Shown here piece after piece: positions 46,901 through 55,009 of a stretch of DNA of 64,000 nt (position 1 is its first letter; each line of letters begins with the position of its first letter). The position numbers were made by a program, and so were the translations under genes. The notes under the pieces were generated by a model. The model saw only the letters and a list, made by a program, of their open reading frames with translations. It made no database searches and had not been told where the DNA came from. The stretch comes from Phyllobacterium bourgognense (GTDB lineage: Bacteria > Pseudomonadota > Alphaproteobacteria > Rhizobiales > Rhizobiaceae), in the NCBI RefSeq assembly GCF_003337575.1, contig NZ_QPJM01000017.1, positions 1-64,000 of the forward strand. The letters are read 5' to 3'.

Positions 46901-48904
46901 GATCTTGCCATCCAGGCCATTAATGGCCGTCGTGTGCGTGATGATAGTTTCGCTGTTCTTCCTCACGTTTTCATTGGTGGTGAAGAGCTGACCGCCGGTT
47001 ACAGCATCATGCGAGCCAGCAGCAAGCGTGGCGTCCTTCAGGCCGGTCATCAAGCGGGTCTGCCCGTTCAGGCCGGAGATATCGACAGTCGCCACGTCCT
47101 TGTCGGCAGCAACGGTGATCTTTTTGCCGGCAGCATCGTGTTTTACCAGACCGGTAGCGCCGCTCTCGATATTCTTGACCGAAGTGTTGATGGTACTGAT
47201 GTTGTTGGTGTTTTCGACAACGCGCTTGTCAATATTCTCAACCGTTTCATTGGTGTCGAACACCTGCCCGGTCGTAGCCGCTTGGGTTGCCCCCTTGGTC
47301 AGTTCACCGCCGTGCAGACCATCGATCGTACGCAAACCATCCGTGCCGGCGATATTGACCGTCTTTCCGCCCGTACCTTTGGCGACAGTGACAGCCGCCT
47401 TGGCATCCGCCTGCTGGACGAGGCCGATCGTGCCATTCTCGAATTTTTCAATTTTGGTGGTGTTGTTGGTAACCTGGGTTCCGATTTTCCCGACGGTTTC
47501 ATTGGTGTCGAATACCTGACCGGCGGTTGCAACTTCATCTGAGCCCTTCCTGAGATCGCCAGCTGTCACGCCGCGGATCAAGCGCGTTCCCTCGCTGCCT
47601 TTCACGTCGAGCGCCTTGCCGCCGGTATCCTTGCCAACGCTAAGGTCCTTCGTCACCGCATCCTGCTGGACGAGGCCATTGCCGCCACCGAGGCCTGATA
47701 AATCAAAGATTTGCCCGCCATTGACGGCATCCGTGCTGCCCTTTGCAATTTTTCCAGGGGCAATATTGGCTATCGTCCGCTCCTTGCCCGGCGCGCCGAC
47801 ACTGACCTGATTGGCCCCGCTGGTGACCGAACCGGCACCCAAGGCGACAGAATTGGCATGCAACGACTGCGCGCCAGGACCAAACGCCACCGCGTTTTCA
47901 CCCTTGGCTATGGCATTGTTGCCGAAAGCCATGGCATTCTGCCCAGTGGCAGTCGTGCCAGTCTTTGACTCGGCATACTCCACCTTGGTGTCCAGTTCGT
48001 AGCCAAGCTCCTTCTTTCCATCCCATGTCGACGAATCTAAAGCGTTAAATGGCACTTTACCATTATTGTAAACATAATCGCCTTGATCGTTGGCAACGTA
48101 ATTGTCGCCGATCTTCTTATAACGCTGAACCACATTTGTGCCGTTAGACTTCAGGGCGAACGTTTCACCCGCAGCAAGGATACGGTTCTTCTTGACGAGA
48201 TTGCCTGCCGCATCCCGGGTAGACACGGTGGGATTGCCGATGACCATGGCGCCATCTATGTTGCCTCCCCCGAGGCCGATTTTTCCGCTATTGACGTAAA
48301 GCTCTCCCCCCAATGAGAGGGAATCTGCTCCAGGAATACTGTCGCTTCCGTAAAAGAGTACCCTGTTTGTCTGGCTCTCCTTTGTGTTTTTTACAATATC
48401 ACCGGCTTTGTAAGCCAAGTCGCCAGTTTCCCCGACGACATCCTTTTCCACTTGCGCGTCACGCCCCCACGGAGCGCAGCGGACAGGATTCTCTATAGCG
48501 CCGTTTTTCACTTCGAAGCTGAGCCACTGGCCTAGATATCCCAATGCGTCAGAAATGAAGGGGATCTTCCAGCCCGGATCTTCGACAGCAACATGCTGGC
48601 ACTTTGTGTCACTGTTATCATTAATAAAAATTCCATTTCCGTCAGCACTAGCCTGCGGAGCAAATCCCGTCAGCATGGCGGCGATCACTGCAGCGCCTGT
48701 AACCTGATTGCCAACACCCAGCATACCGAGGCCCTTGCCGCGCTTCAAGCCCAGCGCGCGGCAGGCATTGCGCAGGATCGCATGGACGCGGCGGCGCACC
48801 GAGCGGCTTCCGCTCGCGCCTGGCAGCCAACTTTTCGCGAAATTGTTGGTGCGTCCTGCTCGACCAATATGACGCTTATTTTTCGGATTTTCTTTCGTAT
48901 ACAT
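43790..48904 (-). CDS. Trimeric autotransporter adhesin 1, anchor frameshifted
   Basis: A giant YadA-type surface adhesin, 1704 residues as read. An extended signal region (about 1-85, RRRVHAILRNACRALGLKRG then a hydrophobic stretch) precedes a head with YadA-like left-handed repeats (NAMAFGNNAIAKGENAVAFG, about 320-365). A stalk of more than a thousand residues has repeated necks (TDAVNGGQ, SDAVNGSQLF, TDALTGSQLF) and coiled-coil linkers. Residues 1210-1221 form an EF-hand-like loop (DKNKNGVVDDGE). At the C-terminus the YadA anchor starts normally (SSDIGVARKEAHQAAAIGLA) but is shifted after KISVA near 44135-44145: 16 bp are missing relative to adhesin 2. The intact barrel frame (QAAMAFGAGYTSESG...GVSFTLN) ends at 44007 but is out of frame. 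Surface display should fail unless frame is restored. Confidence 0.88.
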   Translation of the reverse strand: MYTKENPKNKRHIGRAGRTNNFAKSWLPGASGSRSVRRRVHAILRNACRALGLKRGKGLGMLGVGNQVTGAAVIAAMLTGFAPQASADGNGIFINDNSDTKCQHVAVEDPGWKIPFISDALGYLGQWLSFEVKNGAIENPVRCAPWGRDAQVEKDVVGETGDLAYKAGDIVKNTKESQTNRVLFYGSDSIPGADSLSLGGELYVNSGKIGLGGGNIDGAMVIGNPTVSTRDAAGNLVKKNRILAAGETFALKSNGTNVVQRYKKIGDNYVANDQGDYVYNNGKVPFNALDSSTWDGKKELGYELDTKVEYAESKTGTTATGQNAMAFGNNAIAKGENAVAFGPGAQSLHANSVALGAGSVTSGANQVSVGAPGKERTIANIAPGKIAKGSTDAVNGGQIFDLSGLGGGNGLVQQDAVTKDLSVGKDTGGKALDVKGSEGTRLIRGVTAGDLRKGSDEVATAGQVFDTNETVGKIGTQVTNNTTKIEKFENGTIGLVQQADAKAAVTVAKGTGGKTVNIAGTDGLRTIDGLHGGELTKGATQAATTGQVFDTNETVENIDKRVVENTNNISTINTSVKNIESGATGLVKHDAAGKKITVAADKDVATVDISGLNGQTRLMTGLKDATLAAGSHDAVTGGQLFTTNENVRKNSETIITHTTAINGLDGKIAGLKGDSLQWDATAGAFSAKHGTAAVNRITNVASGALTAKSSDAVNGSQLFTVKGDITTINTAVTNLNNGTTGLVKYDSAGKKITVAADKDATTIDLSGPNGQTRLVTGLTNGIGASDAATFGQLKGASQSVATALGGGVSVNVDGSITAPSFRIQNTEKTSVGDAFTALDTQVTTNTTDISTLTENIGNGALGLVQQSEKGKDLTVGKDTDGEVVDFRGAIVGDSRLTRKLTGLSEGAFSNKSQDAVTGAQLWLQGAGVARALGGNAGFNEFGRMVLPTYTLSSIAADGTTAEAAYVGVEPALKSLDANVKGINTRVLENTQNINSINTTINELNTGTAGLVQQADENAVVTVAKDSLGNAMDVSGKGGRLRKVTGVAEGVVSDKSTDALTGSQLFKTNSSITAALGGGAKLNPDGTIAGPTYKIQGQDKSNVGDAFATLDGQVTRNTENITTVTTNVGNITKEISLLSTDSLKWNAEKDAFSAQRGTGAAAKASRITDVADGTNDTDAINLKQLKSRLQTAGTDALNGVGDNAVRYAWDDKNKNGVVDDGELTTAELKLKGSKDASGKDIGTKLGNVGDGEISATSLQAVNGSQLNTTNNAIIGALGGGSTFINGVFNAPNYALDTHDTGGKSSTVNINNVGDALAALNGNDKVFNDRFAGVDNRLASLDKKVDYLDRHTLQSDKDGNFSAHPAISGLNKTPVAKLTGTGSPASSPNTLADTVTLRSADIAAPTASGGGTLKVTGLKDGEVSETSTDAVTGAQLNTTNKKLDGLGDAAVKMVVGPNGEKTNVLKLEGGDPNAPVLIKNVADARDGTDGVNKNQLDGVENKFVEQTNTINEQVRTIRTEIQTASTTTLDEANSHTNRKFNDAKDYTDKQFNKLSSDIGVARKEAHQAAAIGLAAASLRYDDTPGKISVATEVRQPWPSVLATPAKAARFVPTSRAPSVVRVSASVQVSASRSIKAEREYRDQSSYKIAALDNLPVPVRWFLSHRTGAVVPCIYHQAVGGGYPRRCRTRSLSPHDPALRKLGIAVR
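45242..45277 (-). other. EF-hand-like loop in adhesin 1 stalk
   Basis: Twelve residues DKNKNGVVDDGE (1210-1221) match the EF-hand loop: acidic or Asn at 1, 3, 5, Gly 6, hydrophobic 8, Asp 9 and Glu 12. It lies between AVRYAWD and a beta-like stretch leading to a neck AVNGSQL. Confidence 0.7.
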
Positions 48905-49393
48905 AGATAAATATCCCCATTAAAAGAAACCGTTAGTATAATTTGACAATAATCGTCCCACCGCGAGCCGAGACGCTCGCGTTACATCATTCAATATTTG
49001 CTCGGGCTCAACCCACAGATGCCCGTCGCATACCGCCACAACCAAGGTAACCAAATCCGTCGATTTTGCTCCCAACTTGTTGTATGTTTTTTTCGCTAGT
49101 TGCTGCGGAAAGCATTTGCAATGCCAAAAATTTCAGAAATGTTGTTTTTTTTACTTTTTGTTTACCTTGTTATACTTTAGCATAAGGCTTTTGAAGGAAT
49201 TAACAGCTATGGGTTGTGTAGTGGCGAGATGTGCAACCTTTCGCTCTGCGAGAATCGGCAGCCGGCGACTCGCTCCGCAATTGCCCTCCGTCGGCCAAAA
49301 AATGCCGGTTTGGACCGCAGTCCGCGGACATTGACGCGCAGCGATAAATCGCTCAGACATGGTCAATTCCGGTTCCACCACTCGAGGTTACCT
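48905..49393. other. Divergent promoter region of adhesin 1 and the MBL hydrolase
   Basis: About 490 bp, AT-rich near 49060-49200. An extended -10 (TGTTATACT, 49168-49176) precedes the hydrolase, with T-rich DNA (eight T at 49145-49152) upstream and no strong -35. For adhesin 1 the leader includes GGGGAT about 12 bases before the ATG. No gene is supported here. Confidence 0.45.
49168..49176 (+). promoter_or_regulatory. Extended -10 upstream of the MBL hydrolase
   Basis: TGTTATACT matches the extended -10 consensus TGnTATAAT at eight of the nine defined positions. It lies 218 bp before the ATG. A poly-T stretch 20 bp upstream may act as an UP-like element. Confidence 0.4.
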
Positions 49394-50284
49394 ATGCCCC
49401 CGCTCGGTTCGACCATGCGCATACATTGTCCCTATGAGGGAATTTACGCCTTCTATGACGGAAGGATTGACGGCGCGCGGGCCTATTCCGAAGCCCCCAA
49501 CTGGCTTGACGACGGCGCCTATTCGCTGGGCGTTTGTACCTACGCGATCGTGTCGGGCGATGAAGCGCTAGTCTACGACACCAGCATTTCGCTTCCACAC
49601 GCGAAGATTATCCGCAAGACGCTGGAAGATGCCGGGGCCAGCAACATCCGGGTAGTGCTCAGCCATTGGCACGTGGATCACATTGCCGGGAACGAGGTCT
49701 TTGCTGACTGCGAGATCATCGCCAATGGGTTGACCGCTCAGGCAATGCGCAGCAATCGCGAGCGGCTGAAGAACGATAATCCGCCAATCAAACCGCTTAT
49801 CATGCCGAATAGCACCTTTGAGAAAGAGCTGAATTTGAAGGTCGGCGATATCGATATCGAGCTGCGCCATGTCGACATTCACAGTCATGACGGGACGATG
49901 CTGATCCTGCCGCAGCGCAAGCTGATGCTGGCCGGCGATGCGCTCGAAGAGCCGATTACCTACGTCGCCGAGCCGAAACGGCTGGAACATCATTTGCGCG
50001 ATCTGGAGCGCATGGCGACTTGGGATATCGACAAAATCCTGCCAAATCATGGTGCGGAGGACATGATCATTGCGGGCGGTTACGGACCGGAATTGATCGC
50101 GGCCACACGCAATTACGTAACCAAGTTACTGCGCCTACGCCATGAACCGGAACTGGCGAAACAGGATCTCCGTACCTTCGCAGCAGAGGATTTCGCCTCG
50201 GGCGCGATCAGCTACTACGCGGCCTACGAATCCGTTCACGCGCGCAATGTCAGTGTGGTCTTGAAGGGCTTCGAAGAAGCCTGA
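49394..50284 (+). CDS. Metallo-beta-lactamase-fold hydrolase
   Basis: A 296-residue MBL-fold enzyme. Metal ligands: HWHVDH at 91-96 (His91, His93, Asp95, His96), a histidine in HVDIHSHDG (about 160), Asp182 in LAGDALEE and His219 in PNHGAED. These make a complete binuclear zinc site. There is no signal peptide, so it is probably cytoplasmic. AGGTTACCT precedes the ATG at 49394; another ATG lies at 49415. It is divergent from adhesin 1. A decayed copy of its last 47 codons sits beside adhesin 2. Substrate unknown; lactonases, glyoxalase II and arylsulphatase-like enzymes share the fold. Confidence 0.88.
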   Translation: MPPLGSTMRIHCPYEGIYAFYDGRIDGARAYSEAPNWLDDGAYSLGVCTYAIVSGDEALVYDTSISLPHAKIIRKTLEDAGASNIRVVLSHWHVDHIAGNEVFADCEIIANGLTAQAMRSNRERLKNDNPPIKPLIMPNSTFEKELNLKVGDIDIELRHVDIHSHDGTMLILPQRKLMLAGDALEEPITYVAEPKRLEHHLRDLERMATWDIDKILPNHGAEDMIIAGGYGPELIAATRNYVTKLLRLRHEPELAKQDLRTFAAEDFASGAISYYAAYESVHARNVSVVLKGFEEA

Positions 50285-50300
50285 TACCCGGAATTTGAGA

Positions 50301-50340
50301 GCTCCTGCCCGACTGGTGGGATAACAAACCGGACAGGAGC
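50301..50340. terminator. Bidirectional hairpin between MBL gene and adhesin 2
   Basis: GCTCCTG-C-CCG pairs with CGG-A-CAGGAGC across an 18-nt loop. It lies 17 bp after the hydrolase stop and 52 bp after the stop of the convergent adhesin gene. Confidence 0.55.
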
Positions 50341-50391
50341 AGGCAAGCCGTTGAAATGGGGCGTTTCAAGACCTGCCGATTGCGATGTGGC

Positions 50392-53300
50392 TCAGTTCAA
50401 TGTGAAGCTGATGCCAGCGCCGACACCGACTTGGCCGCCGCTGGTTGCACCCGTCACATTGGCGCGGACCTTGCCGGATTCGCTGGTATAGCCCGCACCG
50501 AAGGCCATGGCTGCCTGATCTCTCCAGACGCCTCCACCCATGGCAACGCTCAGTTTGCCCGGTGTATTGTCATAGCGCAGAGACGATGCCGCCAGACCGA
50601 TAGCGGCGCCCTGATATGCTTCCTTGCGTGCCACACCAATATCCGACGAAAGCCGGGCAAATCCGTCATTCACACCCTTTGCAAGTTCATCGATCCTGCC
50701 GTTGACATTGGTAATCTTGCTGTCGGTGTAGCTTGTCGATTGATTCAGTGTGTTTGCCGTCATGGTATTCGTGTACGTCTTCGATTGGTCCAGGTACTCA
50801 CTGGTAACTTTTGCAGTCTCGGTCTTAAGCTGCTTGACATTGACCGCGTCCGTATCGGCCTTGCCTGCTTCAAGGTTGCTGATGAGCACAGGCGCGTCGG
50901 GGTCGCCGCCAAGCAGTGCTGCCTCATTGGTCTTAGTGCCATCGGGATTGAGCTTGTACTTGACCGCATTCTGATCAAGCGCAGCGACCTTCTGGTTGGT
51001 CTCATGCAGTTGCGAACCATTCACCGCATCCGTGGAGACCGCACTCACTTCTCCTACCTGAAGATCGGTGATCTTGTTGGTCCCGCTGGCGAGTGGATTG
51101 ACGACAGGTGCGATCTTGGTGCCACCGCCTGTGCTGGAGCCGCCCCCGCCATGCACCGCGGTAAAGCTCTTCTTGTTCTCATCCCAGCGCAAGGCGTCAA
51201 GCTGCGAAGCCTCGAAGCGCGTATTGAGATTTGCAACCAGATCGTTGACATTAGTGATATTGCTGTTCAACCCGCCAAGGGCAGCACCGACGTTATCGAA
51301 CTTATTGATGACGCCGGACTTGCCGTCCGCGCCGATATTGGCGATCTCATATGTCGGACCCGTAAGAACACCGCCGACGCCAATGTTTGCGCCTCCGCCG
51401 AGAAAAGTAGCGAAACTGTTAGACGTGGCCCAGAGCTGTGAGCCGTTGACCGCCTCCGTGGAGGTTTCTGTCACCGCACCTTTGGCCAAATTGCCGATTA
51501 CGGTGCCGCGCTTACCCTCAAGACTGGCTCTAGAGAGATCAACTATCTCGCCTTCATCCCAAATACCATTCTTGTTCGTGTCGAACCATGCATATTTAAC
51601 CGCCCGCTCACCAACTTTTTTGACTGCCTCGGTTCCAGCATTTGCCAAACCGTTCAACTGACCGTAATTGACCGCATCGGTATCCGCCTCGCCGGCCTTG
51701 ACATTGACGATCTTGTTCAGCCCAGTCGCGCCATGCCTTGCCGAGAAGGCGCCGCCATTTGCCGGATCCCAAAGCAGCGCATCATCTTTCAGGCTGCCAA
51801 TGCTCGTGTTGATCGTCTTGATCTCGTTCGTATTGCTGGTGATATTGGTTGTATTCGTCGTAACTTGCGTATCGAGGCCCTCCAGCGCATCCTCCACCGT
51901 ATGCACGTCCCTGGTTTGGATGGTATAGGTCGGTGGCTTGATCGTGCCGTCCGTGTCGACATCGGCACCGCCACCAAAAATCGTGGCAGTCGATTTGGTC
52001 GCACCGTACAGCTGCGAGCCGTTGACGGCCTCGGTCGAGGCCGCGCCAAGTGCGGCTGCCTTGACATTGGTGATCGTCGTGCCGCCCGTGCCGCCCTGGA
52101 GCGTGATGAGCGTCTTCGGATCGTTTTTGTTGCCGTCGTATTGGACGGCCCGGTCGGTGAGGTCGCCGACATTGTTAGTGAGATTGGTGATGGCGCCTTC
52201 GTTCGTCGTCACCCTATTGTTGGTATCGAAAAGCTGCGAGCCATTGACGGCATCGGTCGAGTTTGTGTTCAAGGTACCGGCCTGCAGGTCCGTGATCCGG
52301 GTGGTTCCACTAACCGCTCTGGTGGCTGTGTCCGTATGGCTGGCCGTGAATGCCTTCTTGCTGTCGTCCCAGATCAGCGCGTCATTGCCCAATGCATCGA
52401 GCCGGTCGGTGACATTTTCGGTTTTCGCGTTGACGATCCTGACGCTGTTGTCGAGCCCACCAAGTGCATCGCCGACATTGTCGTGATCTTGGCTAATTAG
52501 CGTCCCGTCCTGGTTGATGACGGTTATTCTGTAGTTCGGGCCGGTAAGGACGCCGTTTGCGTCGATCATGGCGCCGCCGCCAAGATAGGTCGCGAAACTG
52601 TTTGACGTAGCCCAGAGTTGCGAGCCGTTGACCGCCTCCAACGAATCCTTGGTGACAGCACCATTACCCAGGTTGCTGATCAATGTGCCCTTTGTCCCGG
52701 CACCCGTGAGCTTGACCTTGCCGTAATCGACAACTTCGCCTGCGTCGAGCTCACCGTTGCCATTCCTGTCATCCCAAACGTATTTCACGGCCACATCGTC
52801 AAGCTTTTTTCCGGCTTCGGCCAAACCTTTCAGCTGGCTGACGTTGACGGCATCCGTAGCATCCGTGCCCGCCGTGACATTGGCGATTTTGTTCGTTGTT
52901 CCTGTGCCGTGCTTGGCTGAGAACGACAAGAGAGCCGGATCCCACTGCAGTGCATCGTCTTTCAAGCCTTTAACCGACGCATCGATGTTTGTAATGGCAT
53001 TGGTGTTATTTGCGATGTTGGTGGTGTTCGTCGCCACCCGGCCGTCAACCGCCTTCAACTGACTGAAATTGACCGCGTCCGTACCGTCGACGCCTGCGGA
53101 CAAATTGATCAGCTTGCGTGGCCCTTGCTTGCCAGCAGTTGTGCCCGCAAATTCGATTGCCGCACCATCGAGGCCCGCAGCAACCGTGATGTTTGCCCCC
53201 GGCCCGGCCTGTTGTACAAGACCGGCCTTGCCGTTGATGATATTGGTGATGTCGCCTGTGTTCTTGCTGATCTTTGTCTCGTTGACATTCACTCGTCCCC

Positions 53301-54396
53301 CCAATGTGCCGAGGGCCGAATTGGTGGCAAAGAGCTGTGAGCCGTTGACGCCGTCTGTACTCGCCGCATTGATCTGGCCAGCAGCCATATTGGTCAGCTG
53401 CCGCTTTTGGATTGTGTTGCCGATACTGACTGTCCCTGGAACAGCAGTCCCTTTAGCGTCACCGCCGGGACCGGCTGGATCCGCAGGATCGACGACTCCT
53501 GCAAAAACATACTTCGTGCTGTTGATCGTCACATCGTGTGCAGATACCGCCGCCTCTGACACCGAACCTGCGCCGAGCGCCACACCGCCTGCTACCTTCA
53601 CCCTTGACTCGGCTCCAAGTGCCGTTGCGAAGCTCATCGCGTCCTCAGTAACTGCATAGCGACCGAGTGCGACACTAAATAGTTCGATGGCTTGTGCGTT
53701 CGCACCAATTGCTATCGACTCCAGAATTGTATCGTTTCTATCGGTTTCAAGGCCAGGTCCAGTCGAGATATATCCGGTCTGCGCATTTCGACCGATAGAG
53801 ATATTGCCTTGTGACGTGCTGCGCGCATTGTTGCCAAACGCGATCGAGCCGTACCCCAACGCCTGGGTCGCTCCGTCACCAATAGCCATGGATTTTGTCG
53901 TCTGATTGTTGAGCCCGATAAAGCCGCCATTGACATAGAGCTCGCCGCCGAGGGTAAGCGACGTCGTTATCGCCGATTTCGTTGGCTGCGTGCCATAGAA
54001 CAGCACACGGTCAGTCTGGGTGGCTTTCGCCCCGGGATCGCATCTATCATCACCATGCAAGCTTGTGATGTTTATATCCTTAAGCGTAGCCGCCGCCCCA
54101 CCAGCGTCTTCGACCACGGTGCAGCCCCTGTCCGTACTGTCATTTACGAAAATACCAGCGGCAATGCCGACCGGCTGACTGAGCGTGAGGATCAATGCCG
54201 TTCCAGCCGCTATTGCCACGCCCTGCCGCGCCGGGCCGAATAGGCCAGAGACCCTCTTGCGTTTCAATCCCAGAACGCGGCAGGCCATGCGCAGGATCAT
54301 CATCAGGCGGCGGCGCTGCGGTCGAGTGGTGAGACGGGGTGATATACTCCAAGGGACTATAACTTCAACGCAATTCTTCAATATAAAATTTTTCAT
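50392..54396 (-). CDS. Trimeric autotransporter adhesin 2 (intact anchor)
   Basis: A 1334-residue YadA-type adhesin. The signal region (about 1-85) shares the ACRxLGLKR segment with adhesin 1. A large YadA-like head (about 150-330) contains SMAIGDGATQALGYGSIAFG and SIAIGANAQAIELFSVALG repeats. The stalk has at least seven necks (AVNGSQL) with coiled coils. Two EF-hand-like loops lie at 543-554 (DRNGNGELDAGE) and 939-950 (DTNKNGIWDEGE). The C-terminal anchor is complete: SSDIGVARKEAYQGAAIGLA, then MGGGVWRDQAAMAFGAGYTS and the terminal GAGISFTLN typical of an outer-membrane strand. Related Brucella proteins BtaE and BtaF mediate adhesion to matrix and host cells. AGAAGG lies seven bases before the ATG. 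Confidence 0.93.
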   Translation of the reverse strand: MKNFILKNCVEVIVPWSISPRLTTRPQRRRLMMILRMACRVLGLKRKRVSGLFGPARQGVAIAAGTALILTLSQPVGIAAGIFVNDSTDRGCTVVEDAGGAAATLKDINITSLHGDDRCDPGAKATQTDRVLFYGTQPTKSAITTSLTLGGELYVNGGFIGLNNQTTKSMAIGDGATQALGYGSIAFGNNARSTSQGNISIGRNAQTGYISTGPGLETDRNDTILESIAIGANAQAIELFSVALGRYAVTEDAMSFATALGAESRVKVAGGVALGAGSVSEAAVSAHDVTINSTKYVFAGVVDPADPAGPGGDAKGTAVPGTVSIGNTIQKRQLTNMAAGQINAASTDGVNGSQLFATNSALGTLGGRVNVNETKISKNTGDITNIINGKAGLVQQAGPGANITVAAGLDGAAIEFAGTTAGKQGPRKLINLSAGVDGTDAVNFSQLKAVDGRVATNTTNIANNTNAITNIDASVKGLKDDALQWDPALLSFSAKHGTGTTNKIANVTAGTDATDAVNVSQLKGLAEAGKKLDDVAVKYVWDDRNGNGELDAGEVVDYGKVKLTGAGTKGTLISNLGNGAVTKDSLEAVNGSQLWATSNSFATYLGGGAMIDANGVLTGPNYRITVINQDGTLISQDHDNVGDALGGLDNSVRIVNAKTENVTDRLDALGNDALIWDDSKKAFTASHTDTATRAVSGTTRITDLQAGTLNTNSTDAVNGSQLFDTNNRVTTNEGAITNLTNNVGDLTDRAVQYDGNKNDPKTLITLQGGTGGTTITNVKAAALGAASTEAVNGSQLYGATKSTATIFGGGADVDTDGTIKPPTYTIQTRDVHTVEDALEGLDTQVTTNTTNITSNTNEIKTINTSIGSLKDDALLWDPANGGAFSARHGATGLNKIVNVKAGEADTDAVNYGQLNGLANAGTEAVKKVGERAVKYAWFDTNKNGIWDEGEIVDLSRASLEGKRGTVIGNLAKGAVTETSTEAVNGSQLWATSNSFATFLGGGANIGVGGVLTGPTYEIANIGADGKSGVINKFDNVGAALGGLNSNITNVNDLVANLNTRFEASQLDALRWDENKKSFTAVHGGGGSSTGGGTKIAPVVNPLASGTNKITDLQVGEVSAVSTDAVNGSQLHETNQKVAALDQNAVKYKLNPDGTKTNEAALLGGDPDAPVLISNLEAGKADTDAVNVKQLKTETAKVTSEYLDQSKTYTNTMTANTLNQSTSYTDSKITNVNGRIDELAKGVNDGFARLSSDIGVARKEAYQGAAIGLAASSLRYDNTPGKLSVAMGGGVWRDQAAMAFGAGYTSESGKVRANVTGATSGGQVGVGAGISFTLN
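51547..51582 (-). other. EF-hand-like loop b in adhesin 2 stalk
   Basis: DTNKNGIWDEGE (939-950), following AVKYAWF and preceding IVDLSRASLEG. EF-hand loop positions 1, 3, 5, 6, 9 and 12 all fit; position 8 is Trp. Confidence 0.7.
52735..52770 (-). other. EF-hand-like loop a in adhesin 2 stalk
   Basis: DRNGNGELDAGE (543-554), following AVKYVWD and preceding VVDYGKVKLTG, then a neck AVNGSQLWATS. It matches the EF-hand loop at every coordinating position. Confidence 0.7.
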
Positions 54397-54781
54397 TACT
54401 ATGCCTTCTAACTATACATTAAAAAATGACATACACTCAATGGTGTACGTTCTACAAATAAAACTTCTAACTAAAATCTACTGTAATAATGCTTCAAAAT
54501 TCACTGAATGTGAAGCGGCAAGAGCCGCGTATCCATATTTAATATTAATGTAATATTTATATCCGTGGTCAGAATAGATACCGCAATCTGATATATGATG
54601 CAATAGGAAAATATAAATTTACATACGTAATTTTTAATTTTATGAGTGACCGGTCTTTGAGCAACGAATATTTACACGTTGCTACAACCAACACATCTAT
54701 TAAAGGTTGTCCTTTTCTCCTTCTACGGGAAGTTACTGTGACCTTGCTACCTTGTCGTGCAATCCATCATGTCGGGTCGGT
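54397..54781. other. AT-rich upstream region of adhesin 2
   Basis: Sequence from about 54400 to 54720 is strongly AT-rich compared with the rest of the window and holds no gene. It probably carries the adhesin 2 promoter and resembles DNA acquired or silenced by nucleoid proteins. No individual promoter element is clear. Confidence 0.45.
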
Positions 54782-54925
54782 TACAAGCCGGACCTGGCGG
54801 AACAAGACCTCAAATCCTTCGCCGCAGAGGATTTCGCGTCGGGTGCAATCAGCTACTACGCGGCCCACGAATCCGTTCACGCGCGCAATGTCAGTGTGGT
54901 CTTGAAGGGCCTCGAGGAAGCGTGA
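54782..54925 (+). pseudogene. 3' remnant of a second MBL hydrolase gene
   Basis: Forty-seven codons, YKPDLAEQDLKSFAAEDFAS to VVLKGLEEA, match the end of the intact hydrolase; over the last 45 residues 39 are identical. Homology starts abruptly near 54780 and everything upstream of it, including the metal site, is absent. The remnant keeps the same position and orientation relative to adhesin 2 as the intact gene has to adhesin 1. An open frame runs in from 54707, but those residues are unrelated. Confidence 0.88.
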
Positions 54926-55009
54926 TTTCACGCCCTCGCCACGCTATTGCATCACTACGTGTTGAAGAACGGCGTGCTAACGCGCATGTTGCCCGCGAAG
55001 GGCTTACGA

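Noticed and set aside
54707-54781. N-terminal part of the frame leading into the hydrolase remnant
   Set aside because: These 25 residues do not match the intact hydrolase and no ribosome site precedes the ATG, so only the remnant is called.
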